Part shown: positions 44,757-52,264 of the stretch, piece by piece
Layout: the number at the start of each line of letters is the position of its first letter
Numbering within the stretch: the first letter of the stretch is position 1
DNA from: Chitinophaga pollutisoli
Lineage (GTDB): Bacteria > Bacteroidota > Bacteroidia > Chitinophagales > Chitinophagaceae
NCBI RefSeq assembly: GCF_038396755.1
Contig: NZ_CP149822.1
Coordinates: 5,114,001-5,178,000, forward strand
Reading direction: 5' to 3'
DNA: 64,000 nucleotides
Translations under genes and position numbers: made by a program
Notes under the pieces: generated by a model
The model's database searches: none
What the model saw: only the letters and a program-made list of their open reading frames with translations
What the model was told of the DNA's origin: nothing

Positions 44757-45233
44757 ATGGAAATCAGACTCCCAATACACATCCGCCCCGCCATTGCTGA
44801 AGATATCCCGCAAATGGGAACGCTTTTCCGTTCCGTGATCGAAACGGTTTGCAGCAAAGATTACGCGCCTGGTCAGCTTGCCGCCTGGGCCTCCTCATCC
44901 GGAGATCTGCACCGGTGGCAAAAGCTCCTGGCAGAAACGGAAATGATCGTAGCGGAAGCGAATGAGGGTAAAATGGCAGGATTCGCCGCATTGAGGCATC
45001 CGGCCCATATCGAAATGATGTATACGGATAAAGATTTCCAGGGGAGAGGTGTAGCGGGTTGCCTATTGAAGGAATTGCTTGGTAAAACCTCCGGCCCGGT
45101 TACCGTTCATGCCAGCAGAACGGCCAGGCCGTTTTTCGAAAAACATGGATTTGTAGTAGCGGAGGAACTTTTTCCGGTCCGAAACGGTATCGTGATCCCG
45201 AATTTCAGGATGGTCAAAGGCGGGTGCCAGTAA
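44757..45233 (+). CDS. GNAT-family N-acetyltransferase
   Basis: A 158-residue acetyltransferase with IHIRPAIAEDIPQMGTLFRS at the start, the acetyl-CoA motif MMYTDKDFQGRGVAGCLLKE and VHASRTARPFFEKHGFVV at the end, a layout close to the YafP/PhnO-type GNATs. ATG at 44757 starts the homology; the longer open frame begins in unrelated sequence. Its promoter shares the short gap with the divergent AlkD gene. It converges with the FKBP gene over a bidirectional terminator. Confidence 0.88.
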   Translation: MEIRLPIHIRPAIAEDIPQMGTLFRSVIETVCSKDYAPGQLAAWASSSGDLHRWQKLLAETEMIVAEANEGKMAGFAALRHPAHIEMMYTDKDFQGRGVAGCLLKELLGKTSGPVTVHASRTARPFFEKHGFVVAEELFPVRNGIVIPNFRMVKGGCQ

Positions 45234-45237
45234 TATA

Positions 45238-45268
45238 AAGCCCGTCCGCTTGCAGCTGGACGGGCTTT
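45238..45268. terminator. Bidirectional terminator between GNAT and FKBP genes
   Basis: A perfect 11-bp stem (AAAGCCCGTCC / GGACGGGCTTT) around GCTTGCAGC, located between the two convergent stop codons. Confidence 0.85.
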
Positions 45269-45276
45269 CGAATAAT

Positions 45277-45711
45277 TTAGCTGATTCCCAGCAATTCCAC
45301 TTCGAAGATCAGGGTGCTGTTGGGGCCGATCTGGGCGCTCACCTGGCGGTCGCCATAGCCAAGGTCCGCCGGGATGAAGAAACGCCATTTGCTGCCCTGG
45401 GGCATCAACTGGAGCCCTTCCGTCCAGCCCTTGATCACCATATTGAGCGGGAAAGTAGCCGGCTGGCCGCGTTGCACCGAGCTGTCGAACACCGTACCGT
45501 CGATCAGCGTGCCGTGGTAATGACAGGTCACTTTGCTGGTGGCGCCGGGCTTAGGACCATTGCCTTCTTTCATAACTTCATATTGCAAACCGCTGGGAAG
45601 CGTCGTAACACCTGGCTTTTCCTTGTTGGCGGCAAGAAAGTCCTGGCCGGCCTTCAGGTTGGCGGCTGATTTTTCGTTTTTCATCTGAAAAAGTTTGTCT
45701 GCGATGCCCAT
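45277..45711 (-). CDS. FKBP-type peptidyl-prolyl cis-trans isomerase
   Basis: A 144-residue folding catalyst. A short helical N-terminal region (KNEKSAANLKAGQDFLAANK), as in the FkpA/Mip dimerisation arm, leads into a single FKBP domain: VTCHYHGTLIDGTVFDSS, then FPLNMVIKGWTEGLQLMPQG, WRFFIPADLGYG and TLIFEVELLGI, with the active-site aromatic residues retained. No signal peptide is seen, so it is probably cytoplasmic, unlike most Bacteroidota FkpA homologues. Confidence 0.93.
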   Translation of the reverse strand: MGIADKLFQMKNEKSAANLKAGQDFLAANKEKPGVTTLPSGLQYEVMKEGNGPKPGATSKVTCHYHGTLIDGTVFDSSVQRGQPATFPLNMVIKGWTEGLQLMPQGSKWRFFIPADLGYGDRQVSAQIGPNSTLIFEVELLGIS

Positions 45712-45962
45712 ATCCGTTTATTTGATTTCCGGCGAAGTTACGACAAACGGCGGATTGATATGCCTGTCCGCTGCTTTCACCACTCCGGTAAGCCCGTGTT
45801 AAATTTCGACCTGCAACGGAATTAATCTCCTTTTGCTGAGGGCATATCCCCTTCATTCCGCCTCCTGTACCTGCCGGGGCGGCAGTTTATATAAGTTTGA
45901 CTTTGCCGGTCCGGAATTATTCCTATTTTGGCCCATCGGCATTTAACCTTAGAACAATCCTT

Positions 45963-48428
45963 ATGGACTCAAGAAGAGAATTTCTCCGGAAGGCAGCGCT
46001 ACTCACCGGAGCAGGGGGACTGGCCAACATCCTCCCCGAAACGATTCAACGGGCGATGGCCATCGATCCCGCGCCCGGCAGCACCTTCCTGGACGCTGAG
46101 CACGTCGTTTTCCTCATGCAGGAAAACCGCTCCTTCGATCACTGCTTCGGTACCCTCCAGGGCGTCCGCGGTTTCAACGACCCCCGCGCCGTGAAAACTC
46201 CGCAAGGCTATAACGTCCTCTTCCAGCCCGATAAAGACGGCAACCTCGTACCGCCGTTCCGGATGGATATCAAAGACACCAAAGCCACCTGGATGAGCGC
46301 CCTCCCGCATGGCTGGGCCGATCAGGTAGACGCCCGCAATAACGGCAAATACGACCGATGGGTGCCCGTCAAGCGCTCCGGGAACAAGGAATACGCGAAA
46401 GTTCCCATGACCATGGGCTACTACAACCGCGAAGACATCCCCTTTTACTACGCCCTGGCCGACGCATTCACCGTCTGCGACCATAATTTCTGCTCCTCCC
46501 TTACCGGCACCACGCCTAATCGCCTCTACTTCTGGACCGGCACCATCCGCGAACAAATGAACGGCGCTTCCAAAGCCAACGTCTGGAATTCCGACGTCGA
46601 CTACGGAGAGGAAGCGCACTGGAAAACCTATCCCGAAGTACTGGAAGAAAACGGGGTTTCCTGGAAGATCTACCAAAACGAAATCAGCGTTGGCGTGGGC
46701 CTCGAAGGAGAAGAGGAAGCCTGGCTCGCCAACTTCACCGATAACCCCATCGAGTGGTTTTCGCAATATCACGTCCATTACCACGAACCCCACCTGCGTT
46801 TTATCCGCAAGTATAAAGATGAGCTGCCCGGCCGCATCGCCGACATGGAAAAGCAGCTGGCTGGTCTCACGGCGGGTTCCAAAGAGCACGCAAGCCTCGA
46901 CAGGCGCCTCAAAAACACGCGCAAAGAGCAGGAGCAGATCAAAATCATCCTCGAAAAAGTAGCCGCCACGCCTTTCAGCGCCCTGCCGGAAAGGGAGCAG
47001 CAGCTGCATAAGAAAGCATTCACCACCAATTCGGGCGACCCGGATTACCATAGCTTGTCCAAATTGCAATACAAGGACGGCGAAACGGAACGCGAAGTAC
47101 AGTTGCCGAAGGGCGATGTGCTCCACCAGTTCCGGCAAGACGTAAAAAGCGGCAACCTGCCCGCCGTTTCGTGGGTGGTGGCGCCCGAAAACTTCTCCGA
47201 CCATCCCGGCGCGCCCTGGTATGGCGCCTGGTACCTGTCGGAAGTGATGGACATCCTCACCAGCAACCCGGAAGTCTGGAAGAAAACCATTTTTATACTT
47301 ACCTACGACGAAAACGACGGTTACTTCGACCACGTGCCGCCGTTCACCGCGCCGGACCCTTCGCGCCCCGAAACCGGCAGAACATCGGCCGGTATCGATA
47401 CTTCGCACGAGTGGGTGAGCCGCGACGCACAGCGCAACTGGCCCGACGATATCCGTGAAAGCGCCATCGGGCTGGGGTACCGTGTGCCCATGATCGTGGC
47501 ATCGCCATGGTCGCGGGGCGGATACGTGAACTCCCAGGTGTTTGATCATACTTCCAACCTGCAGCTGTTGGAGAAATGGCTGGCGCATAAGTTGAAAAAG
47601 CCCATGACGTGCGAAAACATCACGGCCTGGCGGCGCGCGGTGTGCGGGGATCTTTCCTCGGTGTTTCGCCCCTGGAACGGCGAAAAGATTGCTGCGCCGA
47701 AGTCCATCGAGCGGGAGGCTTTCATTGAAACCATCCACAACGCCAAATTCAAGGCGGCGCCGGCGAACTTTACAGTATTGAAAGGTGATGTGAAAGACCC
47801 GCAGCGCCATTTGCCGCTGCAGGAAAAGGGGATCCGCCCGGCCTGCGCGATACCATATGAGTTATATGCCCACGTGGCGCCCTCGGCCGGTGGTGCCTTG
47901 CGCATCACACTGGAGGCGGGGAGCCAGCGGTTTGGCGACAAATCCGCCGGAGGCGCGTTCAACGTCTATGGAAAAGATATGTACAACCGCTCTTACGCCG
48001 TGGCGCCGGGAAAGAAAGTGGAAGACGAATGGGGCGTGGATCTCTTCCCCGGTGGGAAATATGACCTGGGTGTTTACGGTCCGAACGGCTTCTACCGCGG
48101 TTTCCGCGGGCAGGCCGGCAAGTTTCCGGAAGGATTTTCCTGCGTGCTGGAGCCTCACAATGGCAACGCGCTGCAATTCCGCTTCCGCAATACAGGGAAA
48201 AAGGAAGTGCGCATCCGGTTGAAGGACGTGTACGGCCAGGTTGACGGCAAGCCGGCCGTCATCAAAGCCAACGACAATAAAACCCTGCTGGTGCCTTTGC
48301 CGAAAGCCCATGGCTGGTACGACATCCAGGTGATCGTGGACAACGGCGCGGCCGAGTTCCAGTTTGCCGGCCACCTCGAAACCGGCGCCGAAAGCTTCAG
48401 CGACCCGGTGATGGGGGGGATCATGTAA
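45963..48428 (+). CDS. plcC: Phospholipase C, phosphocholine-specific (Tat-exported)
   Basis: An 821-residue phosphoesterase that cleaves phosphatidylcholine-type lipids outside the cytoplasm. A twin-arginine signal (DSRREFLRKAALLTGAGG) opens the protein. The catalytic domain has the family motifs DAEHVVFLMQENRSFDHCFG, SSLTGTTPNRLYFWTG, TYDENDGYFDHVPPF and YRVPMIVASPWSRGGYV. Two C-terminal DUF756 beta domains are visible, near VAPSAGGALRITLEAGSQRF and QFRFRNTGKKEVRIRLKDVY. ATG at 45963 was chosen because it starts the Tat signal. It stands alone and ends at a terminator. Confidence 0.94.
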   Translation: MDSRREFLRKAALLTGAGGLANILPETIQRAMAIDPAPGSTFLDAEHVVFLMQENRSFDHCFGTLQGVRGFNDPRAVKTPQGYNVLFQPDKDGNLVPPFRMDIKDTKATWMSALPHGWADQVDARNNGKYDRWVPVKRSGNKEYAKVPMTMGYYNREDIPFYYALADAFTVCDHNFCSSLTGTTPNRLYFWTGTIREQMNGASKANVWNSDVDYGEEAHWKTYPEVLEENGVSWKIYQNEISVGVGLEGEEEAWLANFTDNPIEWFSQYHVHYHEPHLRFIRKYKDELPGRIADMEKQLAGLTAGSKEHASLDRRLKNTRKEQEQIKIILEKVAATPFSALPEREQQLHKKAFTTNSGDPDYHSLSKLQYKDGETEREVQLPKGDVLHQFRQDVKSGNLPAVSWVVAPENFSDHPGAPWYGAWYLSEVMDILTSNPEVWKKTIFILTYDENDGYFDHVPPFTAPDPSRPETGRTSAGIDTSHEWVSRDAQRNWPDDIRESAIGLGYRVPMIVASPWSRGGYVNSQVFDHTSNLQLLEKWLAHKLKKPMTCENITAWRRAVCGDLSSVFRPWNGEKIAAPKSIEREAFIETIHNAKFKAAPANFTVLKGDVKDPQRHLPLQEKGIRPACAIPYELYAHVAPSAGGALRITLEAGSQRFGDKSAGGAFNVYGKDMYNRSYAVAPGKKVEDEWGVDLFPGGKYDLGVYGPNGFYRGFRGQAGKFPEGFSCVLEPHNGNALQFRFRNTGKKEVRIRLKDVYGQVDGKPAVIKANDNKTLLVPLPKAHGWYDIQVIVDNGAAEFQFAGHLETGAESFSDPVMGGIM

Positions 48429-48450
48429 GAAGATATTTTGTTGATATGTA

Positions 48451-48484
48451 AAAAGCCGGAGCGTTGCGATGCTCCGGCTTTTTA
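48451..48484. terminator. Intrinsic terminator after phospholipase C
   Basis: A perfect 13-bp stem (AAAAAGCCGGAGC / GCTCCGGCTTTTT) around GTTGCGAT, usable in either direction. Confidence 0.9.
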
Positions 48485-48607
48485 CATGAAAGACCGCGTA
48501 TTATAACGATGGGTTGATGGTATTTTAACAAGAGGTGTGGATTGGTTGGGAAATAGCCGGAAAAAGGCCTGTAACGACGGATGGTATGGGAGGAAGGTAT
48601 AAGGATG

Positions 48608-48640
48608 GGTGGACTTGAGGCGGACTTGAGGTGGACTTGA
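48608..48640. repeat. Three 11-bp tandem repeats
   Basis: GGTGGACTTGA, GGCGGACTTGA and GGTGGACTTGA lie head to tail, followed by a degenerate fourth unit (TGTACTTGC). They sit in the gap between the phospholipase terminator and the YdeI-like gene and look like a simple minisatellite. Confidence 0.7.
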
Positions 48641-48689
48641 TGTACTTGCAAAATGGGTGAAAATGTCATCAGTATTGTGTAGCCGCTGA

Positions 48690-49286
48690 TTACTGGTATT
48701 TCCAGTTGCGGCCTTTCCCTTCGCTGATCCATTCCACGGCCTGCGCGATCCGTTTGATGGCCGTGGCTTCGGTTTTGGCTCCGGTTATCCATTCGATGTA
48801 TTCTTTCCGGAACGAGTAGCTGGCTTCCCTGAAATGCTTGCCCGCGGCTTTGTTTTGCTTCAGCGCGGCAGCCAGTGCGGGAGGGACATCCAGTTCTTTT
48901 TTCTCTGAAGCCGGCCGGGCAGGTACTTTGATGCCGTCGCGGTTCAGTCGGTCGGCTTCGCGGAGGTAGGAAAGGAAGATTTTGTCGGCCGGGAGATCTT
49001 TAAGCGACGCGATCTTCCCGAAATGCCCCATCGCGGTTTTGTCCATTACGGTCAGCAATCCTTTCGGATCTTCCATGATGGCGGCTTTCCAGAAACCGAG
49101 CGAGCAGTGTTGCTTAAAAGCGGCCATGTTGCAAAGGATTTCGCCGTGCGTGATGAAGTGCGGGAATCCCCATTTGATGGTTTCTTCAGCGTGGGGGCAG
49201 GCCTGGTGGACCCGCTCCCGGATATGCTGGAGGATGGGCTGCGCGAACGGGGCGGATTTGGCGATGTAGGCGTCGATCTTCTCCAT
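48690..49286 (-). CDS. YdeI-like protein (DUF1801 plus OmdA domain)
   Basis: A 198-residue cytoplasmic protein. The N-terminal ~115 residues form a DUF1801 domain (ILQHIRERVHQACPHAEETI, then KWGFPHFITHGEILCNMAAF), and the C terminus is a bacteriocin-protection YdeI/OmpD-associated segment (ELDVPPALAAALKQNKAAGK followed by HFREASYSFRKEYIEWI). Family members are widespread; the biochemical role is not settled. It stands alone with an AT-rich upstream region. Confidence 0.88.
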   Translation of the reverse strand: MEKIDAYIAKSAPFAQPILQHIRERVHQACPHAEETIKWGFPHFITHGEILCNMAAFKQHCSLGFWKAAIMEDPKGLLTVMDKTAMGHFGKIASLKDLPADKIFLSYLREADRLNRDGIKVPARPASEKKELDVPPALAAALKQNKAAGKHFREASYSFRKEYIEWITGAKTEATAIKRIAQAVEWISEGKGRNWKYQ

Positions 49287-49455
49287 ACCGTAATATTATC
49301 GAAAAAAGTTATCTTGTAAACACTTTTGCCCCGCCCCATGTTCATTTCGGCATTACCTACCGTATTAATACGCAACTATTTCGGGAAGATGTACGGTGTC
49401 TGCCGTTCGTTCCCGGTATTAATTTGCATACTATCACATCAAACCAACAATTGTT

Positions 49456-49986
49456 ATGAAAAGAACACCTTTTTTGCCCTGGTTCCTCGTGGTGCTCCTG
49501 CTGATAGCCCTGATCTACGCATGGTTTTTCCGCGGGGCTGACGGGAAAATTCCTTATAACCGCGAAGCAGCCAGGGAGCATGTGATCCCTTTTACCTCGG
49601 CCATCGAATACACGAAAGCCTACCGCCAGGCTAAAATGGAATTGCAGCGGCAGATCCAGGATTCGGGGTATCTCGACCGCAATTTCAATCTCCCCGCCGC
49701 CGAATCCTTCAACCGCGACATCTTCGCCGCCCTCCTGGACCGCGACAGCGCGCAGGGCATCCGGATTTACCTGGGCTTGAACGAGAAAAGAGAAGTGTGT
49801 TTTGTGATGGTACCGGTAGACGCAAAGGGGAACGATCTGCGGGGCCGCATCGTGGATGGCCGGCAGGTAGCTTCCATTCCCGGTATTTCCTCGGCCTATG
49901 CCTTACCGCCGATCGATGATGAAGCCGCTGAAAAGGGGCACCGTTGTCCCACCATCTGTCCTTCCGGCAGCGATCTTTACCCCTGA
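49456..49986 (+). CDS. Membrane-anchored protein of unknown function
   Basis: A 176-residue protein with one N-terminal membrane anchor (about residues 7-25, PWFLVVLLLIALIYAWFF), then a soluble domain with RQIQDSGYLDRNFNLPAAES and IRIYLGLNEKREVCFVMVPV, ending in a Cys/Pro-rich tail with two cysteines (HRCPTICPSG). I do not recognise the family, although similar proteins with a DRDSAQGIRIYLG-type core occur in Bacteroidota. It is the first gene of a likely operon: the next begins 21 bp downstream. Confidence 0.75.
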   Translation: MKRTPFLPWFLVVLLLIALIYAWFFRGADGKIPYNREAAREHVIPFTSAIEYTKAYRQAKMELQRQIQDSGYLDRNFNLPAAESFNRDIFAALLDRDSAQGIRIYLGLNEKREVCFVMVPVDAKGNDLRGRIVDGRQVASIPGISSAYALPPIDDEAAEKGHRCPTICPSGSDLYP

Positions 49987-50007
49987 GTCTAAAATCAGCA
50001 CTGTTAC

Positions 50008-50673
50008 ATGACATACTTCGCATCGGCGCTGTTGAGTTTCACGATTCTTATTCCGCTGGTGGTAGCGCTGGTACGGGTCCATAAGATCCGTACCAGCTAC
50101 TTTCCCTTCCTGGTCCTGCTCTTGCTGGCATTTACCACGGAAGTCGCCAGTGAGATCAGCCTCCGCCTCACCCGGGAAAATACCGCGATCAGCAATATTT
50201 ACAGTCTCCTGGAAATCGGGGTGATCCTGTGGCAGTTCCATGCCTGGGGCTTTCTCCGCAGGCGCCGGGCGCTGCTGATCATACTGGCTTCGATGAGCTT
50301 CATTACCTGGGTCACGGAAAACATCGGTTACGGCCGCCTGGAAACACATTTCTGTTCCGCGACGGTATTCCTTAACAGCCTGATTGTGGTATTTCTCTGC
50401 ATCAACGAAATCAATGCCCTCATCGCCGCTTACAGCGGGCATTTACTCCGCAACGCCAGATTTCTCATTTGCCTGGGGCTGATGACCATCAGCATTTACA
50501 GCCTTATCACGGAAGGCACCATGCTCATCGATCCGCAAAATGCCGTCATAGATTGGCCGATTTTCTATATCTTTTCAATCACCAATGCGATCGTGAATAT
50601 CGTATACGCCATTGCCGTATGTTTCATTCCCGTAAGGGACGATTACTATTTTTCCCGCAGATTCAAAGCCTGA
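50008..50673 (+). CDS. Multi-pass membrane protein of unknown function
   Basis: A 221-residue very hydrophobic protein with about seven predicted membrane helices. It starts YFASALLSFTILIPLVVALV and ends in a short basic tail. No known family is evident. It lies between the anchored protein (21 bp upstream) and the histidine kinase (10 bp downstream). That spacing suggests that it supplies the sensing part for a kinase that itself has almost no periplasmic region. Confidence 0.78.
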   Translation: MTYFASALLSFTILIPLVVALVRVHKIRTSYFPFLVLLLLAFTTEVASEISLRLTRENTAISNIYSLLEIGVILWQFHAWGFLRRRRALLIILASMSFITWVTENIGYGRLETHFCSATVFLNSLIVVFLCINEINALIAAYSGHLLRNARFLICLGLMTISIYSLITEGTMLIDPQNAVIDWPIFYIFSITNAIVNIVYAIAVCFIPVRDDYYFSRRFKA

Positions 50674-50683
50674 ACGGCGTTTT

Positions 50684-51427
50684 ATGGAAGAGAGGATATT
50701 GTATATCACGGTTTTTTTGTCCTCATTACTGGGGGTGATCATCGCATTTTTCATTACGTCGATAATCCGTTCGCACCGCCGCTACGTGCGCCTGCAACGC
50801 GAGCGGATCACCGCGGAAGTGCGGTTGCTGGAGAATGAAAGGAAACGGATTGCAGGCGATCTGCACGACAGCCTGGGCCCGCTCCTCAGTTCCGTGAAGC
50901 TCCGCATCTGCAGCGTGGAAGTCTCCGATCCGCGCGATAAAGAACAGATCGCGCAGTCGTCGCGCCATATCGACGAGATCATTACCAGCATGCGCCAGAT
51001 TTCTTATGACCTGCTCCCCATCGCGCTGGAGCGAAAGGGGCTGATAGACGCCATCAGGGACTTTGCGGGGCACCTGGGACGGGAAGATGAGCTGGAAGTG
51101 AATGTGTACACTATGAACGACATAGATCCCCATACCGAACAGGACATCCACCTGTTCCGCATCCTCCAGGAAATCATCCACAACACCCTCAAGCACGCCA
51201 ATGCTTCGCGGCTTGATATCGGTTTCAGGCAGGAGCCCGAAGAATTGCTGCTGCTGGTGCAGGACAATGGCCAGGGCTTCAGCGTGGAGAAAGCGCGGGA
51301 GCATTCACGCGGGTTGGGGCTCAAGAGCCTCGAAACCCGGACGGACATCCTGGGCGGCAGCATCCATATCCGTTCCGCCGTGGGCGAGGGCACCCGGTAC
51401 TACATCCGTATTCCCCGCGGTAATTAA
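50684..51427 (+). CDS. NarL/DegS-type sensor histidine kinase
   Basis: A 247-residue kinase with one N-terminal membrane helix (about 7-28), a short coiled coil, the HisKA_3 dimerisation domain with phospho-acceptor His61 in IAGDLHDSLGPLLSSVKL, and a HATPase_c domain (ILQEIIHNTLKHANASRLDI, then LVQDNGQGFSVEKA). It has no sensor domain of its own. It follows the membrane protein by 10 bp and is followed 49 bp later by its LuxR-type partner. Confidence 0.93.
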   Translation: MEERILYITVFLSSLLGVIIAFFITSIIRSHRRYVRLQRERITAEVRLLENERKRIAGDLHDSLGPLLSSVKLRICSVEVSDPRDKEQIAQSSRHIDEIITSMRQISYDLLPIALERKGLIDAIRDFAGHLGREDELEVNVYTMNDIDPHTEQDIHLFRILQEIIHNTLKHANASRLDIGFRQEPEELLLLVQDNGQGFSVEKAREHSRGLGLKSLETRTDILGGSIHIRSAVGEGTRYYIRIPRGN

Positions 51428-51476
51428 TTTGGTATATTTGGGATGCGCCTTATCCGCGGCGCGTAACCTCAATGCA

Positions 51477-52145
51477 ATGAAACACGACATCCGCCTCGCT
51501 GTTGCCGACGATCATGAAATTTACCTGGACGGGCTGGCCCTTATGCTTTCCCGGCAAAACCACATCCAGCTGGTGGGGCGCGCTGCCGACGGCCGGGAGC
51601 TGGTGGAACTGGTGCATCGCGAAAAGCCGGATGTAGTGATGACCGACATTAAAATGCCGAAGATGGACGGCATCGCGGCAACGCGCCAGCTCGTGCAGGA
51701 AATGCCCGGTATAAGGGTAATCGCCCTGTCGATGTTCGACGAAGAAGGGCTGATCGTGGAAATGCTGGAGGCCGGGGCGAAGGGGTATCTGCTCAAAAAC
51801 GCCGACAAACAGGAAATCCTGGAAGCGATTGAAAGCGTGTTCGAAGACCATACATATTACTGCAAAAGCACTTCGGCCAAGCTGGCGGGGATGATCGCGC
51901 GGAGCAAGTTTAATCCTTACCGGCAGAAAGATGCGGTCACCTTCACCGAGCGCGAACAGGAAATCATCAAACTTATTTGCCAGCAGCTCACCGCCCAGCA
52001 GATTGGTGACCGTATATTCCTCAGCAAGCGGACGGTAGAAGGCTACCGTACCCGGATACTCGAAAAGATGGATGTGCGCAACACCGCCGGTGTGGTGATG
52101 TACGCGCTGAAACATAACCTGGTACGCGAGGAAGACATCGCGTAA
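51477..52145 (+). CDS. NarL/LuxR-family response regulator
   Basis: A 222-residue regulator: a receiver domain with Asp11-Asp12, phospho-acceptor Asp57 (VVMTDIKMPK) and the Lys in KGYLLKNADK, then a LuxR helix-turn-helix (TFTEREQEIIKLICQQLTAQ and IFLSKRTVEGYRTRIL). ATG at 51477 is the only start that fits the receiver domain; the longer frame upstream overlaps the kinase gene. It completes the four-gene unit with the two membrane proteins and the kinase, and ends at a strong terminator. Confidence 0.95.
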   Translation: MKHDIRLAVADDHEIYLDGLALMLSRQNHIQLVGRAADGRELVELVHREKPDVVMTDIKMPKMDGIAATRQLVQEMPGIRVIALSMFDEEGLIVEMLEAGAKGYLLKNADKQEILEAIESVFEDHTYYCKSTSAKLAGMIARSKFNPYRQKDAVTFTEREQEIIKLICQQLTAQQIGDRIFLSKRTVEGYRTRILEKMDVRNTAGVVMYALKHNLVREEDIA

Positions 52146-52167
52146 TCGGGGTACGATATTACCCGGA

Positions 52168-52201
52168 ACGGGGCGCCAGCGGTTTGGCGCCCCGTTTTTT
52201 T
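52168..52201 (+). terminator. Intrinsic terminator after the response regulator
   Basis: A perfect 11-bp stem (ACGGGGCGCCA / TGGCGCCCCGT) with loop GCGGTT is followed by seven T residues, 22 bp past the stop codon. Confidence 0.92.
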
Positions 52202-52264
52202 GTGATGAGCGGCAGAGGTTTTGTTAAAGTTTGGCGTCCAACAAAGCAGAATAACCACCGAATT

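Noticed and set aside
45999..47810. 603-codon open frame on the minus strand
   Set aside because: It is antisense to the phospholipase C gene, whose catalytic motifs are complete.
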